Of a DNA stretch of 64,000 nt, positions 34,260 to 46,613 are shown one piece after another (the stretch's first letter is position 1; every line of letters starts with the position of its first letter). The notes beneath the pieces were generated by a model. That model saw nothing but the letters and a program-made list of their open reading frames with translations, had not been told where the DNA came from and searched no databases. Position numbers and translations under genes: made by a program. The stretch lies in the NCBI GenBank assembly GCA_021234155.1, contig JAJEKV010000063.1:6447710-6511709 (forward strand), written 5' to 3'. Origin of the DNA: Isoetes taiwanensis (Eukaryota > Streptophyta > Lycopodiopsida > Isoetales > Isoetaceae).

Positions 34260-36530
34260 TTAGTAAAACAGCTTGTGAATTTGCATGCCCACAAACACAG
34301 CAGATGATGCAAAGACCAAGGCATCAAACTTATGGGCAAATGCAGATAGCCTGCCAATTGTGGCAATGCAAAATCTGACAAATGCACGTTTATTATTTCT
34401 GTGCTTGATACTGTTCGGAGAAGCCTCTTGTATCCGCTTCGCAAATATAAGACAGGCAACTTTGCTCCTGAAATGTCTTATTGCAGGTTTTCTTTTCCAA
34501 GATCCCTTGTTGAATCCACTGCCTGAAGCTTGCCTAGGCAACTGATCTCTCTTGGCAAACACATGGTTTTGTCTTTTCAATGTTGTATTAGATTTGACGA
34601 ACTGTTGCTCATGTTTGATGGATGCTCGATTTTGCTTGTCATTACATCCTTCAGCATCTGCACTGCAAATCTGAGCTGCACTTTTCTTGTTCTTCCATTG
34701 CAGTACGGTGCTACATACATCCACCTTAACATTGGATTTGTTGTTAACTGTTGCATTTGAAGTTTCCACAGCTTGAACAGCAAAGACATGGTCTATGTAC
34801 ACAAATAGACTGTGCCCCTTCATCACATCCAAAGACAAGGAACCCAAATGAAAACTTAAGTGATGCCTCACTGTCCAGGATTCCTGTTCTACATATTCAA
34901 GGCCACTTTTAGCAGGATTCAATAGTATCATCTTGCCAGCAAAAGCATATCCATATCCTGAGTGATAGGAAAGGATCAATGCCAATGCTCTATGGAGAAT
35001 AAAACGGAAAATGCCAGGAAACCATGCGAGTGCTTGCGTCCCCGCTGAAACGATCTTCATCTTCTTTGTGAATTTCACTCGCTCTGGCTGTACCTTTGCA
35101 AGCAGCTGTGCCCCAAGCATAATAATATTTGAGAGATGGATAAGATCTTGCAAAGGGCCAACCTGTAAGCCTGCAAACATTGTGTATATGGTATATGCCA
35201 AAGGCATTACCTTTGGAACAATATCATTTTCCGAAACAATATGTATAAAGTGATGTTCATAGTGTGAATTTATGTATTTTGCAAGTGTATAATCTGCAAA
35301 AAATGGGCATCCAAAAGTATAACACTGGACCTGCAAATATAAAAAGATTGAATTAAAGAAACTGCAATTACAAAAAGAGAAAAATAGAGACATCGCAAGC
35401 ATAAAAAGATTGAATTAAAGAGACAAATATAAAAAAATTGAATTAAAGAGACATTCAAAACATACTTCACAGATGGAGAAGTAGACCTTCAAACATAAAA
35501 TTTTAAGATCACTAACTTCATTCCTACTTCAAGAAACTGGGCTGATGCTTGAATTTGTCTATCTTGCAAACTAAGCCAGATGTATTCCAAGTCAATAGAG
35601 CACTTTCTTGTTGTTCCATAGGTCTTTTACATGTATTAACAATAACAGGCATGCACTCTTCAAACTTCCCATGGAGTCATAAAATGTTATGACAATGGCA
35701 AGGACTAATGCAAAAAGAAGTGTGTTCTGTTCTGAAACCTAGTTGCCAATTTGAGCACTAAGTTATTCAACTCCTTCCATTCAAGAAAATGACATACTCT
35801 GACCTTCTGTCAAGACTGCTGGAGGAGGGGGGCCAAACTTACACTAGATACTAAATGTATCAAGAAAACCTGAACCTTCCTCTACTTTTTATGTTTAAAT
35901 GAAGACGAACTACATGACATGACAGATAGTCTTTCAACTGCTTCATGAGACCAGAGTTGCTAAAAATTATTCTGCTAGTTTATAAGCAGATGAACTACAT
36001 GTAAATGAACAGAATTAATTTACCTGTTCATGACACCATGGCGCAGTTGCTTCAAGAAGTCTCAAAGTAAGCAAAGAAGCCACAGCACCGCCCAAAGAAT
36101 GACCAGTAAGAACAATATTCTCGCCTCGAATCAGAAGACGCCGGAAGTACTCCAATGGAAGGCTCTTTGCCCTATCCAAGAAACCAGAATGAGCAGCTCC
36201 AGGACCAAGGCTCATTTCACGGTGTATAAAATTAAGGTCGGTTAGGGCATCTCCAAAATCAAAAGTGCCTCTGAATGCAACCGTCAAATGCCCATCAGTT
36301 AAATTTCTGACTACTAAAAGAGTCTGCCGACAATTCTCAAATCCAGAGGCATTAAGCTCTTCCTCAGATACGAACTGGTATTGGGCAGAGGGAGGAAGAC
36401 CATATTCTTTATTCATTGTGTCGAGCTCTTCCTGTGGATCTTTGCTGTAAACTACGGCAGATAAAATCATAGCATCTACTAACCATAGAGGATGCTTATC
36501 CCGCTTGATGATTTTGTTGAGGGATGCCAT
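34260..36530 (-). CDS. class 3 lipase (alpha/beta hydrolase), two exons
   Basis: Exon 1 is 36530-36024, exon 2 is 35330-34260; the intron has a canonical GT (ACAG|GTAAAT) and TTTGCAG acceptor and joins in phase 0 (CHEQ|VQCYTFG). The predicted protein is about 525 residues from the ATG at 36530 (the frame extends upstream only to a GTG at 36593). Fungal lipase-like class 3 features: oxyanion region TVAFRGTFDFGDALTDLNFI, nucleophile elbow VLTGHSLGGAVAS (Ser near residue 145), YTFGCPFFAD, and the acid in IVSENDIVPKVMP. The catalytic His is probably in the GHSLFVYIDHVF region. Family members hydrolyse acyl esters of glycerolipids. The C-terminal ~150 residues are Lys/Asn/Gln-rich and end in a hydrophobic stretch. 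No signal peptide. Frame intact, so probably a working host gene; it could have upstream exons. Confidence 0.83.
35331..36023 (-). other. intron of the class 3 lipase gene
   Basis: 693 bp, AT-rich, GTAAAT donor and TATTTGCAG acceptor. Near the acceptor there is a short A-rich repetition (AAAAAGATTGAATTAAAGA, three times at 35340-35455), an internal tandem repeat. Confidence 0.8.
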
Positions 36531-37050
36531 CTTCAAAGGGGCTACTGGATTGGATAGACTAAACGGAATGGCTTTGGATTTGGAGGTGCCCACATATCCC
36601 CATTGTCTGGATCGAGCACAGATGCAGAGAAAACGGATTGAAGGGGAGGGAAAAGGACAATACAGTAACCGGATATTTGTAAAATAGGTCGACAGGCTTC
36701 CATGGTTTTCTGAAGCTTATGCTTCTAAGCTTATGCAGATGTCTGTGTAAAATTTTAACACGTAATTTCCACATGCAAAATTAACGCGTATGTTTTGGAA
36801 TCCATTTTTAATGACAAGTTATTCCCCATACGTCCCGCATTACCTTACGTGGCTGCCTAGCATCAATGTAGTGGCAAAAACTTGGCCTATTCTGAACTAA
36901 ATAAAAAAAATAACTAGCAGAAGGGCACGGTTGAGATATTGGAAAGAATTATAAAATATTAATGTGTGCTAGTATGTTCACAGATATCAGTTGAGACCTA
37001 CAATGGCAAGCCTAGTCCAATGGAACGCTAATATTCTGCAAGGAACATTC
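36531..37050 (-). promoter_or_regulatory. upstream region of the lipase gene
   Basis: No other gene. No convincing TATA box was identified. A short repeat AGCTTATGC(T)TCTAAGCTTATGC lies at 36714-36735. Confidence 0.3.
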
Positions 37051-37052
37051 AG

Positions 37053-37230
37053 TGTTTTCGTGAGTTACGAAAAACGGCCGTTTTCGCCCTTTTTTCAGAA
37101 AAAAACGGTTTTTTCTTGCTTGCCGTTGCGAAAACAGAAAACGGTATGGAATAAAACAGTGTTACGAAAAACGGGACGTTTTTACCGTTTTCTTGGAAAC
37201 AAGGCCAAAAAAACGGCCGTTTTTAGTATC
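37053..37230. repeat. block of AACGGCCGTT-type palindromic words
   Basis: AAAACGGCCGTTTT-like palindromes occur near 37070 and 37210, with TTACGAAAAACGG repeated at 37063 and 37161 and further ACGG words. Probably a degenerate foldback transposon; the left edge starts CAGTGTT but no matching right end or target duplication was found. Confidence 0.45.
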
Positions 37231-37835
37231 GACTATTTTGAACCTCCCTGTTCTTGTGTTTCAGACCTAACTAAACCTCAAAAAAAGCTCGAACTGCATT
37301 GTGGCGCTTACAAAAAATGGTACTCTCAATTTAGCAATCCAAATATAGCATAAAGGTGCATTTCTAGTCTCGATTTTTGTGGACTACCCTTTCAGAATGT
37401 GTAAAGCTTTATATTTCGACTTGTTTCATCATTGATCAGCATCTATTCTCTTTGCTTCTTATGAAAGAATGAATCGATGAATAATGAATAATCATGCGAA
37501 AACTTGTCGTTTTACTTTCGTTTTCGTTTTCCGTAAGTATGTCGTGATTGCATAGCTTAGGATCTTGTCGATTGCAATCAAAAGTTAGAACCACCTCCCT
37601 AAAATCATTGTTTAAATCGAGAATGAGCCTACCTGACAATTATCCCGTCAAATGGCTATGAAGCAAGACAAATTTAAAGTACAGCTCGGTGATTTCTGTG
37701 CTACCGTAAAGATGGAGACTAGTCCTAGCATTGAGAGAAATACCCTGTCTCTTTTGTACAGAAATACAAGAAAAATTGCATGCATCCTTCTAGAGCCTGT
37801 TGCTCGGGAAAAAGAGATCCTAAAGTTGTTATAGG

Positions 37836-37926
37836 GTAAGCTATTAGGAATGTGATTCCCAGTTTAGCAGCGATCGGTGTCAACCGAGAGCTGCTAACTG
37901 GGAATCACAGACCATTTGGCTTACTC
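37836..37926. repeat. ~91 bp hairpin with ~39 bp arms
   Basis: The inner arms GTGATTCCCAGTTTAGCAGC and GCTGCTAACTGGGAATCAC pair with one bulge. The outer arms continue imperfectly to GGTAAGC / GCTTAC. The loop is about 16-18 nt. Consistent with a tiny MITE or a miRNA-type foldback; neither is proven. Confidence 0.75.
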
Positions 37927-40690
37927 TAACAATATCATAATCGGGAAAAATTTTACTTTGAGCCGAGGATCATCGGAGTTCATAGCTGCAGATGACCGAT
38001 TCAGCCTATAATCCAGAATTCTTGCACCCGATTGTGATTCCTGGATATTGGAGCATGAGACATGGCAGCATAAGAATGCACTACCAGAATAAATCTTAAC
38101 CCGATTATGATATTATATCTGGAGCTCCAGAGCTCCAAAAGCAAAACTTTTCTTGCAACACATAATCTTCGACATGCTACATCAGAATAAGAAAGTCTGG
38201 CACTTTTAGAGCATAGAGAGGGCTTGCAGATAGATACCATAAAGCATTTGTTTATGGCACATGAATCAGATATTTGAAGTGTTTATAACATATTTCTTAT
38301 GTTGGATGCTATAGGTAGGCACAGTTTATTTTGATCAAAATGCTGCAAAATGAGTCACAGCAGCCATGAGCACAACAGCCTCTTGGTATATTGGCCACAA
38401 TTGAAGAAAACTCTGTTTGAAGATCCATCTCAGAAAGAGATATTGATGTTGGCGGTCTTAGCTTTTGTGAAATATATGACAGACCAAACTTTACCAATTC
38501 TTAGCTATGCATGGTAAATAATCCATATAACCTAGGACTCCCTGCATGTACAAGGTATTGTTTATGTCAGAACCATGGTGCCATTGAAGGTACAAACCTT
38601 TTTCTTATCCTGACATAGCTTTGTCAAGCTCAATTGCAGCAAACCAGTTAGAAATGGTATCAGGCTTCCAGAAAGATGGTCATGAGTTAAAGATGGTCAT
38701 GTGGGTGTTCCATCCATCTTCAAAATCAGACACAACATGCCAGCGTATACTTACACTACAGTAATCAATGCATGCCAATGTCGAAGGCACCTGCTTCAAT
38801 TTTGCCCACTCCAGTGCTTTTAATGTCCTATTAGCTGAGAAAAGTAATAGCGTATCTGGTGACATTAAAAAATTCTCTGCATTTGCACTGCACACATGAA
38901 CACATCCACATGAACATGGTTTGCAAGGATTAATAATTGAATATTAAAGTAGGCAGAGAAAGAGACATCGCATTTTTTGTTATTACTTGCTGATGCCAAA
39001 TTACATATGGTGATTGATAGACGCCACACTTATAAAGAGGTCTAATGCTAAAGGTAATAGGAAGCTTATCACCCTTATCTGGAGGGACATACTTCAAGCT
39101 TATTGGGATCTCATGAGAAATGGCAATAACAAGACGATTCTACAACAGTACTTGACTATACCCATTGGATCATATGTTATTTTCAGATGAGGAAACTCGT
39201 CATAAACTTGTCATAAACGGTTTAAAGAAAATGGAAGGGTTAGTACAAGATGAAAACCACACAGATGTTTATAACAGTTCAATATAATTCCTGACAAGGT
39301 ATTGTGCAGGTCTTCCCAGGTTAAAATTTAGACCATCCATTAATAAATATCATTTATCTTCTTATGCCTCCCTTTTCAATGGAAGCAATGTGTTTGATAG
39401 ATTGCTCAAATATAAAGATCTAATGACAGATCATGAGTACTTCAGGCCTCCAGGGCGCAATTCCAAGCTATAAGTGTTTAATTTACCTTATAATTTCAGA
39501 ATATTGTTAGCACATTGTTCCACGAATATTAAGCAATATCTTTAGCAGGGGAAGGCAGATTTTGGGATTTCTTATACAGTCTATGGTCTAACAAAGGTTA
39601 CCAGCAAAGAGAGCAGATCAAAAAGTTGGTGGAAAGAAAGGAGCTTACAAAAGGCCATTATGTCACACCAAATTCTAAATTTCTGCTAAAAATCAATAGA
39701 ACGGGGAGTGCCTATTATTATGCATGGATACATAGAGCAGAGCACAAATGCAAATGCAGTTTTCTCAATTATCCCTCTTTTGGTCTTTAACCCAATGCCC
39801 ATGTCTCGGATCTATGAAAGCACCATCCATGCTTATGAAAAAGTCTATATCTCCACTAACGATAGAAATACCATAAAGAGACATACTTCCATCCCAAAAG
39901 ACTTGGAGACTGCTTGTGTTCTAAATGCATAGACCAAGAATACAAATGAGCCAAAAATATTGGCTCCTACCTAAATACAGTACCTTGAAAAGCCCATCAT
40001 ACAGATAAAGACCGACCAGTATGCAATCTGGGTTAGCAATGCCAATGTGGATCATCATTTTAGAAGTTAATTGCATATTGAGATTACCCACAGGCATCAA
40101 ACTACAAACTCTACGTGTCTATTGTCTGTTGTCTATGTGTCTGTCTATTGTCTGAAATATCACCCAATGCTCTGCTAAATAAAATGATGAAACATGAAGC
40201 AAGCAATCGGGAGAAAGAACTTCATATAGAAGAACATGTAGGAAATAAGTAATTTGGCTATATCATATTTCTTACTGGTTTCCTGAACTGACATAATGGC
40301 AAATGACATCTGGAAGCACTTGCTCCGTTGAAAATCAATAACGCGTCAGCTCCTTTACCCTCAAATCATTATCCTCAACATGTTCAAAGTTAATGATGTG
40401 TGTGGAATAAGTATGAGGTGGAGCTAGTTTTTTTTGCATCCTCCAAGGGATCAGCTTCTACTCAAAATTCTGAGCATATAGAAACTGTGGAAATCATAAA
40501 TCAAACACTCTCCTTGAAGCGTCTTTGCTCCATGGCCCTTGCATAAAACCTAAATCGTGAGGAGTTTGAAACGATATCTATCTAAATATATCTGAGATCC
40601 TCAAATATAAAAATAAATAAAATATAATAAGATCTCATAAAATAAAATAAGACCTAATAAAATAAATTGAATATTCGCTAAAAAAAGGGA
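37927..40690. other. intergenic, no gene seen
   Basis: Short AT-rich frames only. Nothing recognised. Confidence 0.45.
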
Positions 40691-40700
40691 AAAGGGCCTT

Positions 40701-40708
40701 TATAAATA
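40701..40708 (+). promoter_or_regulatory. TATA box of the mannanase gene
   Basis: TATAAATA in CCTTTATAAATAGTTATT, 49 bp before the ATG at 40750. Distance is short but typical of a TATA box with a brief leader. Confidence 0.55.
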
Positions 40709-40749
40709 GTTATTATTTAAGCTGCAAAGGTCATTCACGTACTAAACAA

Positions 40750-41990
40750 ATGGCCTTCAAGCGACTTTGCAAGATCATTGTTGTTGGTGGCATCTTCTTA
40801 CTATATGCACTTGCAACTGTAGCTTATGGTGCATATGACATTGACCACCATCCAAACCATACTGGAAGCCACCCTAATGGTTCCAAACACCACACTTATG
40901 CTCAAAGTAGTGGTTGGGTTCGCGTCAATGGCACTGAGTTTTCTCTCAATGGTCGACCTTTCTATGTTAATGGATTTAATGGTTTTTGGTTGCCTTACAT
41001 GGCCCAAGATCGCCAGAATTGGCTAGAGATAACTTCTTTCTTAGAGAGAGCACGTGATATAGGATTCAATGTATTTCGTACAAATGGTTGGAGAAATGCA
41101 GTTGATGATCCAGATGCATGGCAAACAAGCCCTGGTCATTATAATCATGCTGCAATGTTGGGCTTGGATTATGTAATTTCTGAGGCCAAAAGACTTGGCT
41201 TTAAGGTGCTCATTCCTTTTGGTAACAATTGGCCAGATTATGGTGGCAAACTCCTTTACGTTCAATGGGCAAATGGATCTCAATGGGGTCTTCATCCTGA
41301 AGATCAATTCTTTATAGATGAGAAAACAAAAGGTATTTTCAAAAATTATATAAATATGCTCTTAAATAGAGTTAATTACTTCACTGGAGTAAAATATAGC
41401 CAAGAGCCAACATTTTTCTCTTGGGAGCTTTTGAATGAGCCACGATGTCATAGTGATCCTTCTGGTGGTGCAATGGAGGCATGGACCAATGAGATTTCAA
41501 CTTTTGTGAAGTCTATAGACAATAAACATTTACTTTCTAATGGGGCAGAAGGATTTTACATCAATCCATATGAAAGACTGAATGGAGAAGATCCTCGTCC
41601 AGGATCGATTTCGTTAGGCACAATCTAAACCCAAGCATTGATTATGCTTCAGCTCATTTTTATCCTAAATGGATGCTCTGGATACGTACTTTGGAAGGCC
41701 AACTAAGATATGCACGAGATTGGGTTGCTGAGCACAAGTATGATGCCCATGTAACATTGAAAAAACCTGTCTTGTTTGGGGAATTTGGCCTTGGGAACTC
41801 AAACCTGCAAGAGAAGCTTGTGTTTTTTCATGATGTTTTTCAAGATATATTTGGAGGTGCAGATCCGGCAACGGGAGGTTGCATATGGGTGTTATATGGT
41901 GATACAATACCACCTCGTGATTGGGAATCAAATGGTATTGGTGAACTTGAACATGCTGGTTACTCTAGTCAACGTGGACCTTCAAAGTAA
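40750..41990 (+). pseudogene. GH5 endo-1,4-beta-mannanase (mannan endo-1,4-beta-mannosidase), one frameshift
   Basis: The enzyme cleaves cell-wall mannans in the apoplast. The ATG opens a signal peptide (IIVVGGIFLLYALATVAYG). The catalytic domain has the plant GH5_7 landmarks: FSLNGRPFYVNGFNGFW, FRTNGW, IPFGNNWPDYGG, acid/base Glu230 in SWELLNEPRC, YASAHFYP, and the nucleophile Glu in PVLFGEFGLGN (codon 41781-41783), then a C-terminal GCIWVLYGDTIPPRDW. At about 41606 one base is missing, shifting SDFVRHN out of frame and giving a stop at 41626-41628; the second half is open to 41990. Total length (~413 codons) is normal. There are no introns, whereas plant mannanase genes I know of have several, so it may be a retrocopy. 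A TATA box is present. Either a recent pseudogene or a sequencing error. Confidence 0.88.
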
Positions 41991-42634
41991 TTAGTCAAAG
42001 CGATAACCACTTTTTTAGGTGCATACCTAGCGGCTGAATTGATATACCATTTTTTAAGGCGCATTAGCAGCTGTTGAGTTGATATATATTGAATTGATAT
42101 ATAATGAACACGTAATTTAATAGATATTTATATGTTTTTTTTTTTTTCAACTTTATTTGAACTTACTATGTATCTCACTTTGAGATCTAATGGTTCTTAT
42201 TGCTTACTAGTTTCTAGCTTATATAGTACGCTTGGTCCATATAGGTGCATATTTATTCTTTAACAGAGACAAGCGAGCATATGGCGTCTAGAATCGAATA
42301 AGATAGTAGTCCCATACTTGTTGAGCAACATTGGCCTCCGACTTTCAAGAGCTAGGAGTCTTCGCCTCTTTCATATCCACCAACATATCTAGCCTTTAGC
42401 TATATGAATAGCCAATTTCATTTGGATAGACCAAGCCATATCCGAACTTATCCCATATTTGTTAGATCTCTTTTCTGAACTTATCCCATATTTGTTGGAT
42501 ATCTTTTCTGAACTTATCCCTATTTGTTCGATATCTGGACAATTAATAATACAATGTTCTACTATTTCTTCCACTTTACATGGAATTTAATAATATATTT
42601 ATTAAATTTTTTATTTTTTAGCAGAGTTGCCTAA
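41991..42634. other. intergenic with a three-copy tandem repeat
   Basis: 42444-42538 has GAACTTATCCC(A)TATTTGTT three times (42444, 42478, 42510; period 34 and 32 bp). No gene. Confidence 0.7.
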
Positions 42635-42780
42635 CCCTCAAACACAAAAATAGTTCCTGCACATGTTAGCTAAAATTAATCTGTCCCATTGAATTTTTCG
42701 ATTTTGATTAGCCAAAATTAATTCCGTGCCATTGAATTTCTCAAATTTGAGATCGTGTGGCTCAAAAAATTAAAAAGTGT
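42635..42780. repeat. direct repeat, left copy (146 bp)
   Basis: Matches 47428-47572 closely, including GCACATGTTAGCTAAAATTA and GATCGTGTGGCTCAAAAAAT. It ends at AAAAAGTGT, where the LINE fragment begins. On the right side the unit is followed by GCAAAAAATTACA both before and after, so the original was a ~165 bp tandem repeat. Confidence 0.92.
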
Positions 42781-43322
42781 TGACTTCTTCCATTAGTAAG
42801 GTGCAGTCTAGGTTTGTTCCTGGGAGGAACATTTTGTCTAATGTTGCCGCAGCTTATGAGGGCCTTTATTGGGCCAGGAGAACAGGTCAAGGCATTGCCT
42901 ATCTTAAGCTTGACTTTGCCAAAGCTTACGATAGTGTTCGTTGGGAGTTCTTGTCTGCCATGATGTTAGCGTTGGGCTGTGGTCCACGCTTTACAGAGAC
43001 AGTTATGAAGCTACATAGGTCAGCACGGGCTACGGTGGTGTGCCAGAGTGAACCCTCTGCCTTTTTCTCCTTAGGCAGGGGGGTGCGTCAAGGGTGCCCT
43101 TTGGCGCCATTTTTGTTTACGATTGTGGCGGAGGCGCTGTCTCAGTTGTTTTTTGCTGCAGTGGAGGAGGGGGTGGTGGATGGGCTTCGGATGCAAGATG
43201 GTAGCCAGCAGATTATTAACCAGTTTGCCGATGACACTTTCCTCTTCTTGGTGGCAGAAGAGAGGAATTTGCGGAATGTGAAGGGTTTGCTAGATAAGCA
43301 CTACTCAATCTTCAATGATTGC
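42781..43322 (+). pseudogene. LINE fragment A, reverse transcriptase part 1
   Basis: The frame includes SRFVPGRNILSNVAAAYEGL, YLKLDFAKAYDSVRWEFL, GRGVRQGCPLAPFLFTIV and the catalytic INQFADDTFLF. It begins inside the RT, so the fragment is 5'-truncated. It stops at FNDC where LINE B is inserted; the reading resumes at 46615 as LASGILLNWGKC, an in-register join of one RT. Confidence 0.92.
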
Positions 43323-46300
43323 ACAGGAAAGCGGGGGCATGGGGGTTGCACTACTACCGAACAACCTTGGCACAATCAATCTCCTTGTTCAAGACGGACA
43401 AGCACAACCTGCACTGCGTGGGTGCGTGTGCAAAAACGATGCTGAGACCCTCTTTGTGGCGGCCTGCTACTTTCCACATCGTAGAAAGCAACTTCTATCA
43501 CACCCACTTTCGGATGTGGATAGGCCGGACCCCTATGTCGATCTATATGATGACATACGGCTGAAGATAAGCGGTTTAGGCGTGTCATACTCCTTGGAGA
43601 CTTCAATGCAGCGCCCGGGTAGAACAACCCATGAGATTTGATCCCTTGATCGATGATATATTGCGGTTGCATCCTGCGTAAAGGAGCTTGGCCCCGGACA
43701 TCGATGACAATCGCGTCACGTGCTATGGTCGAACCGATTGCTTTTGCTTTCTGCGGTATCTTTGACCGGTAATCTGCAATGGACTAGCACGGTGGCCTTC
43801 CACCGCAAGAGCACTTGTAGGCGAAAAACCGGGGGGCGGATCTAGTGTGGTGGACTATGTGCTGGTGCTTTGAGCAGACATGCATGTCGTCAAGCACTTT
43901 CGTGTGGGAACAACTAATAGGGATGAAGAGATCGACTCGCACCACTTACCACTTTACTTGAAGTTGGCTTGGCGGGTTGTGCGAACCCCCTGCAACAACT
44001 CCTCACATGCCTCACGCGTTGGATTACTTAACATGCGAGGGCTTATGCCCGGATGCTTATAGATGACCCGGCAGAAATTTTACAATATCCTACACTAGAG
44101 CAAATGCACGGGGCGGTGGACCGATGTGCTTAGGATCTTGGCGAGAGGTGCTTTGGGATAAGCGCCACTGACGGACCTCCGGGAACACAACCTTCCCACG
44201 TAATCAATGGTTTGATCACGAGTGCAAGGAACACAAGCGGCTCGCTCAAAGTCCGCAGACCTGCTTTACGCCCACATGCGGTCGAGACAAGATACGCATC
44301 TTCCTTAAAAGCTAAGAAAGCGGGTACATTGCGGCAAGATCAAAGGGAAATGTTTTACCTCCGAACGTCATCCGGGACCTTCTGGCGAAGGGTTCTTAGA
44401 AAGCCGCGATGCGAGCCCACAGGGAATATCACTCCCGAGCAGTGGAGACAATACTTGCAACAGCTATACGACCCTCAGGGTGCACATGCAACATTACCCT
44501 TGCAAGAAGGCCCGGTCTTTGGAAATCCGATTCGGACGTGGAACAAGGCTTGCGGCGTCTTGCCAATGGGAAAGCCCCGACTTGGATGGCATGCGGGCGT
44601 AATTGCTTAAGTGGGCGGGGCAGTCCATAATACCGATCTTGGACCGCCTTGTTCAACAAGGCATTACAGAAGGTTTCCCGCTGCAGTGGACCAATAGCAC
44701 AGAGTTGTTCCCATATATAAGGCAGGTGACCCACACTGCCTAGCCAATTATCGAACAATCATGGTCGGTTCGGTGTTTGCAAAATTGCTTGGCTGGGATT
44801 CTCGAGCGGCGGTTGACGGCCGGGCGAGGGGCGAGAGGTGCGGGCCCTCACCCAGGCGAGATTCGCACCCGCACTCAACCATTGACCACATCTTCACGTT
44901 GCGAACTCTGATTGAAGACAGCAGGAACCGCCGTCAGGATCTATATTGTTGCTTTGTGGATTTTGCGAAGGCGTTTGACACTGTGCCTCTAGAAAAACTA
45001 TGGGCAAGACTGCAACAGCTGGGGGTTCCTGTAGATTTTGCGAATGCAATTAATACGAGGCTATACGAAAAGATGCTTTCGCGGTTGGTTGCGGCATGAC
45101 AAGCCAACCATTTGATAGCAAATCGGGGTTAAGTCAAGGATGCCCTCTCTCTCCAACATTGTTTGGGCTTTACATTGATCAATTGGAGAGTCGGGCTTGC
45201 CGATAATGGGGCGATGGAGCTCACCTTCTCTATCGGATCATCGGGCGGTTAATATATCTGCCGATGATGTGGACCTCCTAGCTTACACACCAGCGGACAT
45301 GCAACGACATCTCGATGCCCCGGACACGATACGCCAAGCGACCGATATGCTTGGCGTCAACCCGCCAAGACTAAGGTGGTTTTCATATCATCTTCACGTC
45401 AGCCGAGGGTCCCCTCCTTCAGTTACCGAGGCCAAAATGTGGAAGTTGCATCCACATACAAATATTTGGGAGTGGAGTTTCCTTCTACTATGCAATATGC
45501 AATGCAAAACAATAGTCATAGAGCGGAGTTGTATGATTGGGCCCATCAGTCACGCCTGTTCAAGGTCTTAGTGGAGCCTGTCCTTTTATACGGGATGGAA
45601 GTATGGGGCCCAGTAGTATCATTTGCTACTTGGAATGACTTGGAGCAGGTCCAGAAAGCCTTCTTAGTACGAGCACTAGGGGTGAAGTCCACAGTCCCAT
45701 ATCAAATTCTACCGCGGAGATGTGATTCTTCTTGCCTCTTCGGGAGGGCCCCTTGATCGCCACATTGTCTATTTTAGAAGGTGGTCAATATGGGCGATGC
45801 TCGTCTCCCTAAACTAGCTTATATCATGGCAATGGAGCCGCAACGCCTCAAGGCCTCCTCTTGGAGGAAAAGAGAGCTCAATGGTTGGCTAGATGGAATG
45901 TGCGGAGCACAGTGCATACATGTGCAAACAGAGGCGCGCCATAGCTTGAGGCAATATCTTGACGATTGCTTCCTCGGCAAGCTTTGGGATGCCAATGCCC
46001 TTGAACAGTCAAGACGGACACACTACCAAAGCCACATAAATCCCACATTGGAGCGAGGCCCGCAATGCTACCTGCGTACCCACTTGCCCATGAAAAGGCG
46101 TGGACTCATTGCCTCCATTCGCACAGGGGGGCATCATCTTCAATTGAGACAGGCGGATGGATTGGTGAGCCACGCCGGGGACAGGCTCTCATCAATCTTT
46201 GCCAAATGGGAGTCATTGAGGATGAATCTCATACCCTTCAATGTTGCCCAAAGATATGATCAAATTTGGACACGATATGCTGAGTTGGTCAGGCCTAGCC

Positions 46301-46613
46301 AGCCGTTACATGTGACATTGAGCCACGACATCCGTCGCGGTGCTAGGATCATATCTTCAGGAGGTTATGGACATGCGAGATCAGCTATGTCCTCGGGCAC
46401 ACACTTGACATGTATATAAACATTGATGTATACTTGTATGCGGTTTGGCCGACATTCTTATTATTGCCCACGGTTTTTCCTCGAAAACCCTCTTCTGGCG
46501 GGGTTTTTAACCCTGACAGTAATAAGTTTGCTGCGCTCCTTATGGGTCCCATAGGCCGATTGGCCTCAGTGGACGATAAAAAATCATTCTCATTCTCATT
46601 CTCATTCTCATTC
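43323..46613 (+). mobile_element. LINE B, 5'-truncated, inserted in LINE fragment A
   Basis: Starts inside the endonuclease (GGMGVALLPNNLGTINLLVQ, CYFPHRRK) and runs through RT remnants in several frames (YCCFVDFAKAFDTVPLEKLW near 44950; SQGCPLSPTLFGLYIDQLES near 45140; the FADD region decayed near 45260), thumb (VLLYGMEVWGPV at 45580), the C-terminal region (45781-46419) and a 3' UTR. The tail is not poly(A) but five copies of TCATTC (46584-46613). Many frameshifts: dead. It resembles the minus-strand LINE in domain order. Confidence 0.88.
46584..46613 (+). repeat. TCATTC hexamer tail of LINE B
   Basis: Five tandem TCATTC units preceded by GATAAAAAA. Simple-repeat tails made during target-primed reverse transcription are known in several non-LTR clades. 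Confidence 0.85.

Noticed and set aside
37053-37230. A complete hAT MITE beginning CAGTGTT
   Set aside because: No matching right inverted end and no 8 bp target duplication; kept only as a degenerate palindromic block.
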